Of a stretch of DNA of 64,000 nt, positions 45,886 through 56,300 are shown piece by piece; the stretch's first letter is position 1; every line of letters begins with the position of its first letter. This DNA is from Pantoea wallisii. Lineage in GTDB: Bacteria > Pseudomonadota > Gammaproteobacteria > Enterobacterales > Enterobacteriaceae. Made by a program: the position numbers and the translations under genes. The stretch spans positions 1-64,000 of the forward strand of contig NZ_MLFS01000017.1 in assembly GCF_002095485.1 (NCBI RefSeq), written 5' to 3'. The notes under the pieces were generated by a model. That model ran no database searches and had not been told where the DNA came from. It was given only the letters and a program-made list of their open reading frames with translations.

Positions 45886-46853
45886 ATGCGCTTCAATTAT
45901 GACTTGTTACCGGGTGAGTTGCTGACCTCGAAGAGATCGCCCTGCGCTATGCGCAGCAGCATCCGGATGAGAAGGAGCTCACCGCACGTGGCCTGCTGAG
46001 CCCGTCGACCAGCTATCGCAACCTGATTATCCGCGCGCTGTTTGCGCAGGAAGAGCTCAACAGCCCGCTGGAGGATCTGCTGTTTATCTCTGACGATAAC
46101 GAACGCAAAAACTACCTGCGCCGCTTTGAGCACTACCTGAAAAACCAGCAGGCGTTTCTCTACTTCCGGCGCAACGATGAGACGCGTAAAACCGGCCGCT
46201 GGAGAGTGGTGGGCGAAGCGCAGGTCTACGCCATGCTCGATCCGCGATCGGCGGAGGCGCAGAACCTGCTAAGCAGCCGCGGTTTTAAGCTGGTGCTGAT
46301 GCGCCAGACCGAAGAGGAGGAGTACTGGCAGCTGTTCGATCCGCAGGCGCATCCGTGTTTTCCGCTGTCGCGCAAGATCCAGTTTCTGGTGGTGCTGAGC
46401 ACGCCACAGCAAAAAGTGCCCACCGCCGTAATGCCGGGCACGGAGGTTGGCCGCCGCGTGAAAGCCCGCGTGTTCCAGCGCGCCAGCCAGGCGGAGTTTA
46501 CCTCGGCGGTGAAAGCGCGCTACGGCGCCTGCATCATTACCGGTACGCGCTTAACCGAGCGGCACAGCTGGCCGTGGGTGGAGGCCTGTCATATTGACAC
46601 CCAAGAGAACGAAGAGGGGTTTCTCGCGGATAACAGCGTGGATAACGGCCTGTTTTTACGCAGTGATTTACAGCGACTGTTCATCAATAAAATGATAAGC
46701 ATCGACGCGGAAACCGGGCAGGTGCTGTTTAATGCAGCACTTGAAAACGACGAGTCCATAAGTTCCTGTTATCAGGCGCTGGCGGGCAAAACCTGTGCGC
46801 TGTGGCACGCCGTGCCGCCCGGCACGCGGCAGCGGCTGCGTAATCTGCGCTGA
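45886..46853 (+). pseudogene. HNH endonuclease-like protein, frame broken near 45921
   Basis: The frame from ATG 45886 (MRFNYDLLPGEL) shifts by one base near 45921; the correct frame then runs DLEEIALRYAQQHPDEKEL... to 46853, about 322 residues in all. The C-terminal HNH_2-like domain shows ACIITGTRLTERHSWPW, EACHIDTQENEEG, VDNGLFLRSDLQRLF; the usual final His (LH.LF) is Gln here, so nuclease activity is doubtful. Only the part from 46206 has its own ATG. It lies between the flagellin-modification locus and fliA; no role in motility is known. Confidence 0.75.
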
Positions 46854-46996
46854 GCGATCCCTTTCTGGCGGTGCGATCCACCGCCAACCATAACAAATTT
46901 GAAATAACCTCGCTTTTGCCTGCCTATTCTGCCAATCGAAACCTCTACAGAATTGGATAATCATGCCGATAACTTTATTAACGCAGGGTAGTCAAT

Positions 46997-47718
46997 GTGA
47001 ACGATCTCTATACCGCCGATGGCGTGATGGATAAACATTCGCTCTGGCAGCGCTATGTTCCTCTGGTGCGGCATGAAGCGCTGCGCCTGCAGGTGCGTTT
47101 GCCAGCCAGCGTTGAGCTTGACGATCTGCTGCAGGCCGGTGGCATTGGTTTATTAAATGCCGTGGAGCGCTACGACGCGCTGCAGGGCACCGCCTTTACT
47201 ACCTACGCCGTGCAGCGTATCCGGGGCGCAATGCTGGATGAACTGCGCAGCCGCGACTGGGCACCGCGCAGCGTGCGTCGTAATGCGCGTGAGGTGGCCG
47301 GTGCGATGCATCAGGTAGAACAAACGCTGGGGCGTGCGGCTACCGAGCAAGAAGTGGCTGAGCGGCTGAATGTTTCGCTGGAAGAGTATCGGCAGATTTT
47401 GCTGGATACCAACAATAGTCAGCTCTTTTCATACGACGAGTATCGGGAAGAACACGGCGACAGTGCGGAGCTGGTCACGGAGGGGCATGAGGAAGCCAAC
47501 CCGTTGCATCAGTTATTGGAAGGAAATCTGCGTGAACGCGTCATAGAAGCGATCGAGCGCTGCCCGAGCGTGAAAAATTGGTGCTCACACTGTACTACCA
47601 GGAAGAACTGAACCTGAAAGAGATTGGCGCGGTGCTCGAAGTGGGGGAATCCCGCGTCAGCCAGCTGCACAGTCAGGCCATCAAACGCCTGCGGGCCCGG
47701 TTATCGGGAGCGCGCTGA
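46997..47718 (+). pseudogene. fliA: Flagellar sigma factor FliA (sigma-28), frame broken near 47560
   Basis: Sigma factor for class III flagellar genes. Region 2 (HSLWQRYVPLVRHEALRLQV, ELDDLLQAGGIGLLNAVERY) and region 3 are in the first frame; region 4 ([40 protein letters not shown]) is in another. GAGCGCTGCCC should read GAGCG(C)CTGCCC, giving [11 protein letters not shown] and a normal 240 residues. As written the protein would lack promoter -35 recognition. The start is GTG 46997 behind AGGGTAGTCAAT. Confidence 0.93.
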
Positions 47719-47767
47719 CAGACTCAGTTCCTGGGGAAACAAAAATAAAAAAACCGGGGACTCAGCA

Positions 47768-48271
47768 ATGGGAGCCAAAGTCAAAGCCAGACCTTTAAGT
47801 CGCTACCTTAAAGACTATAAACACAGCCAAAGCAACTGTTCACATTGCGGCAAAGTTTTAGACCGCATGGCGTTAGTATTCCGCGGCCAGATCATCAATA
47901 AAGAGGCCATCGCCCGCATGGACCAGATGATTGACGATCAGGTCTGGATGAAGCTTCAGCCGGAACTGACGGCGCTGTGCCGTTTCTGCAGCGATATTTT
48001 TTGTAATACCCATCCGAATTACTTCGACATTATGGCGTTTAAACAATATCTGTTTGAACAGACCGAAATGAGTCACAGTACCATTCGTGAATATGTGGTG
48101 CGCCTGCGTCGTCTCGATGACATGCTAAAAGCGAAAAATTTCCCGGCAGAAAGATTACGGGGCAATAGCTGGCATGAGTGTCTGGAAAATGATCTGCCCG
48201 ATGCCGGTAATAACAACTACCGTATCGCGCTGCGTAAATATGACCAGTTTTTAGGCTGGCAGCGCAGCTAA
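47768..48271 (+). CDS. fliZ: Flagellar regulator FliZ
   Basis: A 167-residue regulator that antagonises RpoS promoters and supports FlhDC activity in E. coli/Salmonella. Recognised by RPLSRYLKDYKHSQ, a Cys-containing HCGK motif, FKQYLFEQTEMSHSTIREYV and NNYRIALRKY. Start at ATG 47768; the frame is open further upstream only as fliA overlap. Confidence 0.92.
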   Translation: MGAKVKARPLSRYLKDYKHSQSNCSHCGKVLDRMALVFRGQIINKEAIARMDQMIDDQVWMKLQPELTALCRFCSDIFCNTHPNYFDIMAFKQYLFEQTEMSHSTIREYVVRLRRLDDMLKAKNFPAERLRGNSWHECLENDLPDAGNNNYRIALRKYDQFLGWQRS

Positions 48272-48317
48272 GGGTGATTTTACATCAGTTGCTGGCGAGC
48301 ATGCCGGCAACTGACGA

Positions 48318-48349
48318 TCGCACCCGATCAATTCCGGGTGCGACTTTTC
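48318..48349 (+). terminator. Terminator after fliAZ
   Basis: TCGCACCCG / CGGGTGCGA stem followed by CTTTTCT; a second hairpin (CAGTTGCTGGC / GCCGGCAACTG) lies just upstream at about 48286-48313. Confidence 0.8.
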
Positions 48350-48403
48350 TCATCTTCTGCAACACTGTATGGATAATCGCACACTGCCCGAATGGAGGCT
48401 GCA

Positions 48404-49390
48404 TTGTCCTTACATCTTCTGCACCAGTTCCCGCGTCTTGAACTACTCGGTGCACCTACACCGCTTGAGCATCTTCCCCGCCTGTCTGATTATCTCGGAC
48501 GCGATATCTTTATTAAACGCGATGACTTCACCCCGGTTGCGCTGGGCGGCAATAAGCTGCGCAAGCTGGAGTTCCTGGCGGCGGATGCGCTACGTGAAGG
48601 CGCAGATGTGCTGCTGACTGCCGGTGCCATTCAGTCCAACCATGTGCGCCAGACGGCGGCGGTCGCGGCGCGTCTTGGCCTCAAGTGCGTGGCGTTGCTG
48701 GAGAATCCTATCGGTACGACTGCAGAGAACTACCTCCACAATGGCAACCGTCTGCTGCTGGATCTGATGGATGTCGAGGTCGTGATGGTAGATGCACTGC
48801 ACAATCCTCCGGCCCAGCTGGCAGAGCAGGCGGAGCGGCTTGAGGCGCAGGGTTTTCGTCCCTATAGCGTGCCGGTGGGCGGCTCAAACGTGCTGGGGGC
48901 GCTGGGCTACGTGGAGTGCGCGCAGGAGATCGCCCATCAGAGTGAAGGCGTGGTGGATTTTGCGGCGGTGGTGGTCGCCTCCGGCAGTGCCGGTACCCAT
49001 GCCGGGCTGGCGGTAGGGCTGGAGCACCTGCTGCCCAATACCGAGCTGGTAGGCGTAACGGTTTCACGTAAAGCGGAGGCGCAGCTGCCGATCGTGGAGC
49101 GCATCCGCATGCCGCTGGCTGAGCAGTTGGAACTGCAGGCGCAGGCACCGGTGACATTGTGGGATGACTACTTCGCGCCGCGCTACGGCGAACCCAATGA
49201 CGAAGGCATGGAAGCGGTGAAGCTGCTGGCGCGCCTTGAAGGCATCATGCTCGATCCGGTTTACACCGGCAAAGCGATGGCTGGCCTGATCGATGGCATT
49301 AGCCAGAATCGCTTCCGTCGTGACGGGCCGCTGCTGTTTGTCCACACCGGGGGATCGCCGGCGTTATTTGCTTATCATCCTTCGGTCTGA
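48404..49390 (+). CDS. dcyD: D-cysteine desulfhydrase DcyD
   Basis: PLP enzyme converting D-cysteine to pyruvate, H2S and ammonia. About 328 residues with the PLP-lysine motif [12 protein letters not shown] (Lys near 50), [14 protein letters not shown] and [16 protein letters not shown] 48404 is preferred: the protein then begins [13 protein letters not shown], as in E. coli, and GGAGG lies 5 nt upstream, overlapping the alternative ATG 48392. Cotranscribed with the cystine transporter. Confidence 0.92.
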   Translation: MSLHLLHQFPRLELLGAPTPLEHLPRLSDYLGRDIFIKRDDFTPVALGGNKLRKLEFLAADALREGADVLLTAGAIQSNHVRQTAAVAARLGLKCVALLENPIGTTAENYLHNGNRLLLDLMDVEVVMVDALHNPPAQLAEQAERLEAQGFRPYSVPVGGSNVLGALGYVECAQEIAHQSEGVVDFAAVVVASGSAGTHAGLAVGLEHLLPNTELVGVTVSRKAEAQLPIVERIRMPLAEQLELQAQAPVTLWDDYFAPRYGEPNDEGMEAVKLLARLEGIMLDPVYTGKAMAGLIDGISQNRFRRDGPLLFVHTGGSPALFAYHPSV

Positions 49391-49538
49391 GACAGCGGCA
49401 TAAAAAAGTTTATAATCCGGCGGTTAGGAATTAACAGGTCGCCTCAAAGGGCGGCCTGATTATAACAATCAGGTGCGCAACCCTGCGTACCGGTTGGGCA
49501 CACAACAATCACAACACATCACAATAAATGGGGTAATT

Positions 49539-50339
49539 ATGATCTTCTCTCCAATTCGTCGCCAGCTGGTGATGGGAATGATGGCGGTCGCACTGGTGGC
49601 GGGCGTCAACGTGAAAACCTTTGCCGCCGAAGATTTGCTGGCGCAGGTGAAGAGCAAGGGCGAGCTGCGCGTGGGTCTGGAAGGCACCTATCCGCCGTTC
49701 AGCTTCCAGGATGAGCGCGGCAAACTGACCGGCTTTGAAGTGGAGTTTGCACAGGAGCTGGCGCAGCACCTTGGGGTGAAAGCCGCACTGAAACCGACCA
49801 AATGGGATGGCATGCTGGCTTCGCTGGACTCCAAACGTATCGACGTGGTGATCAACCAGGTGACCATTTCACCTGAGCGTAAGAAGAAGTATGACTTCTC
49901 TACGCCGTACACCATCTCCGGCGTGCAGGCGCTGACCATGAAGAAAAACGCCGGCACCATCAGCAAACCGGACGATCTCTCCGGCAAGAAAGTGGGCGTG
50001 GGCCTGGGCTCCAACTACGAGCAGTGGCTGCGTGATAACGTCAAAGGCGTGGATATCCGCACTTATGATGATGACCCGACTAAATATCAGGACCTGCGCT
50101 CTGGCCGCGTTGACGCCATTCTGGTGGACCGCTTAGCCGCACTGGATCTGGTGAAGAAAACCGGTGACACCATGGCGGTAGCGGGCCCGGCCTTCTCACG
50201 TCTGGAGTCGGGCGTGGCGCTGCGTAAGGGCAACGAGGATCTGCTGAAAGCGATCAACGCGGCAATCGCGGACATGCAGAAAGATGGCTCGCTGAGCAAA
50301 CTCTCTGAGAAGTGGTTCGGCGCGGACGTCACGAAATAA
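49539..50339 (+). CDS. tcyJ: Cystine-binding periplasmic protein TcyJ (FliY)
   Basis: Solute-binding protein of the cystine ABC importer, 266 residues. It has a signal peptide ending VNVKTFA, then LRVGLEGTYPPFSFQDERG, FDLDW-type binding blocks (TKWDGMLASLDSKRIDVVIN) and SKLSEKWFGADVTK at the end. ATG 49539 is chosen by homology. Its stop overlaps tcyL by one base. Confidence 0.95.
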   Translation: MIFSPIRRQLVMGMMAVALVAGVNVKTFAAEDLLAQVKSKGELRVGLEGTYPPFSFQDERGKLTGFEVEFAQELAQHLGVKAALKPTKWDGMLASLDSKRIDVVINQVTISPERKKKYDFSTPYTISGVQALTMKKNAGTISKPDDLSGKKVGVGLGSNYEQWLRDNVKGVDIRTYDDDPTKYQDLRSGRVDAILVDRLAALDLVKKTGDTMAVAGPAFSRLESGVALRKGNEDLLKAINAAIADMQKDGSLSKLSEKWFGADVTK

Positions 50340-51007
50340 TGCAGGAGAGCTTACAGCTGGTGCTGGATTCAGCACCTTTTCTCCTTAAAGGCGCGCTGTT
50401 TACGCTGCAGCTGAGTATCGGCGGGATGTTCTTCGGTCTGATACTCGGCTTCGTGCTGGCGCTGATGCGCCTGTCGCACTTCTGGCCGATCAACTGGCTG
50501 GCGCGTATTTACGTGTCGATTTTTCGTGGCACACCGCTCATCGCCCAACTGTTTATGATCTACTACGGTCTGCCGCAGTTTGGTATCGAGCTGGATCCGA
50601 TCCCGTCAGCGATGATTGGCCTCTCGCTTAACACTGCCGCTTACGCGTCTGAATCACTGCGTGGCGCGATTGCCGCCATTGAGCGCGGTCAGTGGGAGGC
50701 GGCCGCCAGTATCGGTATGACGCCGTGGCAAACGCTGCGGCGCGTGATCTTGCCGCAGGCTGCCCGCACCGCGCTGCCGCCGCTGGGTAACAGCTTTATC
50801 AGCCTGGTGAAAGATACCTCGCTGGCGGCCACGATTCAGGTGCCGGAGCTGTTCCGTCAGGCGCAGCTGATCACCTCACGTACGCTGGAGGTCTTTACCA
50901 TGTATCTGGCGGCCTCGCTGATCTACTGGGTAATGGCAACCGTGCTGTCGGCACTGCAGAACCGCCTTGAAGCGCATGTGAATCGTCAGGATCGGGAGGC
51001 GAAATGA
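50339..51007 (+). CDS. tcyL: Cystine ABC transporter permease TcyL (YecS)
   Basis: A 222-residue inner-membrane permease of the His/Glu/Gln type, with the cytoplasmic coupling loop EAAASIGMTPWQTLRRVILP. Start MQESLQLVLDSAPF overlaps the tcyJ stop (TAATG); end overlaps tcyN by 4 bp. Confidence 0.95.
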   Translation: MQESLQLVLDSAPFLLKGALFTLQLSIGGMFFGLILGFVLALMRLSHFWPINWLARIYVSIFRGTPLIAQLFMIYYGLPQFGIELDPIPSAMIGLSLNTAAYASESLRGAIAAIERGQWEAAASIGMTPWQTLRRVILPQAARTALPPLGNSFISLVKDTSLAATIQVPELFRQAQLITSRTLEVFTMYLAASLIYWVMATVLSALQNRLEAHVNRQDREAK

Positions 51008-51756
51008 GTGCGATTGAAGTACGTCAGCTGGTAAAGCGGTTTAACGGGCAGACCGTGCTGCACGGCATCGATCTGGATGTGGCGCCGGGCGAGGTGGTCG
51101 CGATTATCGGCCCAAGCGGCTCCGGTAAAACCACGCTGCTGCGCAGTATCAATCTGCTGGAGGTGCCTGAAAGCGGTCAGGTAATGGTGGGAAGTATCAC
51201 CATCGACGCCAGCCTCGGGCTCAGTAAGCAGAAAGAGAAGGTACGGCAGCTGCGGCAGCAGGTTGGGTTTGTGTTCCAGAACTTTAACCTGTTTCCGCAT
51301 CGTTCGGTGCTGGAGAACATCATCGAAGGCCCGGTGATTGTCAAAGGCGAGCCAAAAGCGGAAGCGGTGGCGCGTGCGCGCACGCTGCTGGAGAAAGTAG
51401 GGCTGCACGGCAAAGAGGAGAGTTTTCCGCGTCGCCTCTCCGGTGGTCAGCAGCAGCGCGTGGCGATCGCCCGCGCGCTGGCGATGCGTCCGGAGGTGAT
51501 CCTGTTCGATGAGCCGACGTCGGCGCTCGATCCGGAGCTGGTGGGCGAAGTGCTGAGCACCATTCGGGCGCTGGCGCAGGAGAAACGCACGATGGTGATC
51601 GTCACTCATGAGATGAGCTTTGCGCGTGACGTGGCCGATCGCGCCATCTTTATGGATCAGGGGCGCATCGTGGAGCAGGGCGCGGCAAAAGCGCTGTTCA
51701 GTAATCCGCAGCAGCCCCGTACCCGGCAATTTCTCGATAAATTCCTCAATCAATAA
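51004..51756 (+). CDS. tcyN: Cystine ABC transporter ATPase TcyN (YecC)
   Basis: ABC ATPase of 250 residues: Walker A GPSGSGKTT (near 37), Q-loop FVFQNFNLFPH, signature LSGGQQQRVAIARAL, Walker B ILFDEPTSALD, and H-loop VTHEM. Energises cystine import with TcyJ and TcyL. Confidence 0.96.
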   Translation: MSAIEVRQLVKRFNGQTVLHGIDLDVAPGEVVAIIGPSGSGKTTLLRSINLLEVPESGQVMVGSITIDASLGLSKQKEKVRQLRQQVGFVFQNFNLFPHRSVLENIIEGPVIVKGEPKAEAVARARTLLEKVGLHGKEESFPRRLSGGQQQRVAIARALAMRPEVILFDEPTSALDPELVGEVLSTIRALAQEKRTMVIVTHEMSFARDVADRAIFMDQGRIVEQGAAKALFSNPQQPRTRQFLDKFLNQ

Positions 51757-52171
51757 TCCCCCGGGCCGGCACGCTGGCCCGTTTTAATTCCCCCGCGCTA
51801 ACATATTAATAAAATATTCTCTTACCCTTTTGGTGCATCAATATATCTTTTTTCATTACGGTAAATGTAACGCTGGTTTTCATTATCGCGGATAGTTCTT
51901 AATTTCCGGTGCATTTAACCGCAGCATCTGTTTCTTCTGATATTACCTTAGCCTCTCTAATCTCAGTGGAATTACGCAGCATTATTTCAGGTCAATTAAT
52001 ATATGGTACTGTAAAGTATTGTTAGATCAGGACCATTTAAAACACTTTAAGACTTTCGCTACAGTCACCACCACAGGGTTGTTGAATAATCGTTTAAAAA
52101 TCATAAATGCATCAGCGCTTATTTCTTCACTCTTCTCCTTTAAGACCTACACTGCAGCGGGAGCTAATCCA
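51757..52171. other. AT-rich gap before the acyltransferase gene
   Basis: A 415-bp, AT-rich region. A GGGCCGGC...GCTGGCCCG hairpin with TTTTAA (about 51762-51785) probably ends the tcy operon. Nothing else recognised; the frame open upstream of 52172 is not protein-like. Confidence 0.5.
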
Positions 52172-53254
52172 ATGAATAACGCCAGGAAAGAAGATATTGC
52201 ATGGGTAAATACCCTGAAAGGGGCCTGTATATTACTGGTCGTGTTGTATCACACCGTATTACCGGGATTTGAAGGGACGGTAAAATATTTGAGCGCCGGC
52301 TGGATCCCGGCAGAAATATGGGTGCAGTTTAATACCGTATTATCACCCTTACGTATGCCAGCCTTTTTCTTTGTATCCGGGCTGCTGGCGACCAACGGCA
52401 TTGTAAATCGTCCATGGAAGCAGGTGTTTACCAGCCGCATTACCAACCTGTTCTATCTCTACATCCTGTGGGGCTTTATCCAGTGGTGGTCCATTGTCGG
52501 CATCTCGACGGAGATCACCGGTCAGCGCATCTCACAAAACCTCAACGCCGCGTATGCCGGTTCGCTGTTCGAGTTTCTCAAGCTGACCTTTATGGCCATG
52601 AGCACCTCCTGGTATCTCTACGGTTTAGCGCTCTACTTCCTCTGTGCCAAAATCTTCCGCCAGCACAAAGTGGCGCTGCTGGTGGTGGCCGTGGTGCTCA
52701 ATTATCTGGCAGCGGAGAAGGTTATTCCCTTCTGGGGGCCGCAGAGCCTGGCGCAGTACTTCCTGTTCTTCCTGCTGGGGGCATTCTGGAGCCCGCTGAT
52801 GCTGCGCCTGAGTGAGCTGCGCCGTGAGAACATCAGCGCGTGGGCAGTGCTGGCGGCGCTGGCTGGCATTCACGTCATCTTCGGTCTCGATAAGAGCCTG
52901 TTCATGTGCATTATCGCCATACTGTTCAGCGTGGCGGCGTGCCGCTGGCTCAATGCGCACTTCGCGATGACATTCTTCAACTGGGTCGGGCGTAATACGC
53001 TGCAGATCTATGTGATACACCGCATCTTTATTGAGTTCTTTGGTATGTCGGCGATTCTGTTTGCTCAGCGTCACCATCTGTTCGAGCACGCGTGGTTTTC
53101 ACTGCTTTGGGCCTGCCTGTACCCGCTGGCAATCGTGGGGATCTGTTCGCTCTGCTCCGTGGCGGTGTGGTCGCTGACCAACCGGGGGATGGGACAGTCG
53201 CTGTTTGTGTTCCCGACGCTGATTGGCTTAAAGCGCAGTAAGTCGGCGGCGTAG
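52172..53254 (+). CDS. Acyltransferase-3 family membrane protein
   Basis: A 360-residue integral membrane acyltransferase (about ten helices). The N-terminal NTLKGACILLVVLYHTVLPG contains the conserved His of the family, followed by RMPAFFFVSGLL and FLLGAFWSPLM. Such enzymes O-acetylate or acylate polysaccharides or glycans; the substrate here is unknown. Start at ATG 52172 behind GGGAG. Confidence 0.85.
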   Translation: MNNARKEDIAWVNTLKGACILLVVLYHTVLPGFEGTVKYLSAGWIPAEIWVQFNTVLSPLRMPAFFFVSGLLATNGIVNRPWKQVFTSRITNLFYLYILWGFIQWWSIVGISTEITGQRISQNLNAAYAGSLFEFLKLTFMAMSTSWYLYGLALYFLCAKIFRQHKVALLVVAVVLNYLAAEKVIPFWGPQSLAQYFLFFLLGAFWSPLMLRLSELRRENISAWAVLAALAGIHVIFGLDKSLFMCIIAILFSVAACRWLNAHFAMTFFNWVGRNTLQIYVIHRIFIEFFGMSAILFAQRHHLFEHAWFSLLWACLYPLAIVGICSLCSVAVWSLTNRGMGQSLFVFPTLIGLKRSKSAA

Positions 53255-53330
53255 CGGTTGGGTGAGGGTTGCGCATCCGTGATCGCGATGCGAAGAGGTT
53301 GGCGGCCCGGGCGGATCACTTCTGCGGGAT

Positions 53331-53367
53331 AAAAAAACGGGCGGCCCGCAAAGGCCGCCCGTTTTGT
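53331..53367. terminator. Bidirectional terminator
   Basis: AACGGGCGGCC / GGCCGCCCGTT stem flanked by an A tract and T tract, between the convergent acyltransferase gene and putA. Confidence 0.9.
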
Positions 53368-53384
53368 TTACTGCGTGCGCTGTG

Positions 53385-56300
53385 TTAACCAATGGTCATC
53401 AGGCTGGCATTGCCGCCTGCTGCAGCGGTGTTCACGCTCAGCGAACGCTCAATCAGCAGACGCTCCAGCAGCAGGTTAGTCTCACCGCGGGCAAAGCCTT
53501 GCACCGACACAATCGCGCCTTCGCGTGCGGCAATCTGCTCGCACAGGCTGCGCAGCTGATCGGCATCGCCATGGTAAATCACCGCATCAAACTCTGCGGC
53601 CAGCGGATCTTTCGCCAGCTCAATGCGCTGCTGTACGGCTGCCGGCAGCGACTGGCGCAGCGTGCGATGCAGCTCATCATCCTGCCACAGCGCCTGACTG
53701 CCTACGCTGGTCACGGCGGCCAGCTGAATCAGCGCATCCTCCTGGTTATCCGCGATACAGAGCACGCGCTCGCGCGGCAGCAGGGTAAAGGTGTTGCGCT
53801 CGCCGGTTGGGCCAGGCAGCAGTCGCACGGTACCGGCCTGCGCCAGCTCGTCGTAACGCTGGCACAGCGCCAGCAGCGCCGGCTTATCCTGCGCCCAGCT
53901 TTGCAGCGCCTGATGCGCCTGCAGCAGCATCGCACGCGCGGTGCTATCTACCGGACGCTCAGCATCCTGACGATCGAACGTCAGGCGCAGGCGCCGTCCG
54001 GACGGTTCGCCAGCAGGCGGTAGAGATAGAGTGGTCCACCGGCTTTCGGCCCGGTGCCCGACAAGCCTTCGCCGCCGAACGGCTGCACGCCCACTACCGC
54101 ACCAACCATATTCCGGTTCACATAGAGGTTGCCCACTTTGGCACCGGCCGTGACCTGCGCAATGGTCTCATCGATACGGGTGTGCACGCCGAGCGTCAGG
54201 CCGTAGCCGGATGCGTTAATCTGCTCAATCAGCTGCGGCAGGTTGTTACGGGTGAAGCGCACCACGTGCAGCACCGGACCAAAGATCTCTTTATCCAGAT
54301 CGCTTACCTGATCCAGCTCGATCAGCGTCGGTTTAATGAAGGTACCGCTCTGCCACTCTTTACTGTCCTGCGGGTTCTCCTGCACCGCCTGATACACGGT
54401 GAAGCCCTTATTACGTAACGCCTGAATGTGACGCTCAATATTGGCTTTGGCTTCGGCGTCAATCACCGGGCCAACATCCGTTGACAGACGCTCCGGGTTG
54501 CCCATGCGGCACTCCGCCATGGCGCCACGCAGCATTTTCAGCGTGTGGTCAGCCACATCGTCCTGAATACAGAGCAGACGCAGCGCCGAACAGCGCTGGC
54601 CGGCGCTATCGAAGGCCGACGCCACGATATCCACCACCACCTGCTCAGTCAGAGCGGAGGAGTCAACGATCATGGCGTTCATGCCGCCGGTTTCTGCAAT
54701 CAGCGGAGTCGGGCGGCCCTGTGGATCAAGACGGCCCGCCAGGTTGCGTTGCAGCAGGGTCGCTACCGCCGTTGAGCCGGTGAACATCACGCCGCGCACG
54801 CGCTCATCGCCGGTCAGCTGTGCCCCCACGGTTTCACCCTGGCCCGGCAGCAGCTGCAGTACGCCCTCCGGTACGCCGGCATCCAGCATGATCTGCACCG
54901 CCTGCGCGGCGATCAATGGGGTCTGCTCGGCCGGTTTGGCCAGCACGCTGTTACCGGCGGCCAGCGCCGCGGCGATCTGCCCGGTGAAGATCGCCAGCGG
55001 GAAGTTCCACGGGCTGATACAGACCACCGGACCGAGCGGGCGATGGGTTTCGTTGTCGAAATCGTCACGCACCATGCCCGCGTAGTAATAGAGGAAATCG
55101 ACCGCTTCACGCACTTCGGCGATGGCGTTGTTGTAGGTTTTACCGGCTTCACGCACCAGCAGACCAATCAGCTGCTGCATCTGACCTTCCATGGTTTGGG
55201 CGGCGCGCTCCAGAATGGCTGCGCGCTCCTGCGGCGGTGTGGCAAACCAGATCGGACCGGCATTGACCGCGGCATCCAGCGCGCGGGAGACCTCCTGCGG
55301 TGTTGCTTCGCGTACGCTCCCGACCACATCGCCCGGTGCTGAGGGGTTGAGCACCGGACGGCTCTCGCCGGTATCGCACCTGCCTGCAATCATCGGCTCA
55401 GCGATCCACGGCTGGCTGGCGCTGGTCAGCAGGGCGCTGGAGAGCGACGCCAGACGGTGTTCGTTTGCCAGGTCGAGACCCGCCGAGTTCACGCGCTTAT
55501 CGCCATAGAGATCGCGCGGCAGGGGGATCTTCGGATGCGGCAAGCCAATGGCACCTTCGCTGATGCCCATCTTCTCCACGGCGGAGACCGGATCGGCCAC
55601 CAGCTCATCGATCGGCAGTGTGTTATCGGCAATACGGTTAACAAAGGATGTGTTGGCACCGTTCTCCAGCAGGCGGCGCACCAGATACGCCAGCAGCGTT
55701 TCGTGCGTACCAACCGGCGCATAGATGCGGCATGGGCGGTTCAGTTTGCCATCGGCCACTTTCCCCACCACCTGCTCGTACAGTGGTTCACCCATGCCGT
55801 GCAGGCACTGGAACTCATACTGGCCCGGATAGTAGTTATTGCCCGCCAGCTGATAGATCGCCGCCAGCGTATGGGCGTTGTGCGTTGCGAACTGCGGGTA
55901 GATCAGGTTTGGCACGGCCAGCAGTTTACGGGCGCAGGCGAGATAGGAGATATCGGTATACACCTTACGGGTGTAAACCGGATAGCCCTCCAGGCCCTCC
56001 ATCTGCGCGCGCTTGATCTCGCTATCCCAGTATGCGCCCTTCACCAGACGGATCATCAGACGGCGACGGCTGCGCTGCGCCAGATCCACCAGCGAGTCGA
56101 TGACAAACGGACAGCGTTTCATGTAGGCCTGAATCACGAAGCCGATACCGTTCCAGCCCTCCAGCTCGGGCTCGAAGCAGAGCTTCTCCAGCAGGTCGAG
56201 CGACAGCTCAAGGCGATCCGCCTCTTCTGCATCGATGTTGATACCGATGTCATACGAGCGGGCCAGCAGCGTCAGGGATTTGAGAATAGGGTAGAGCTCC

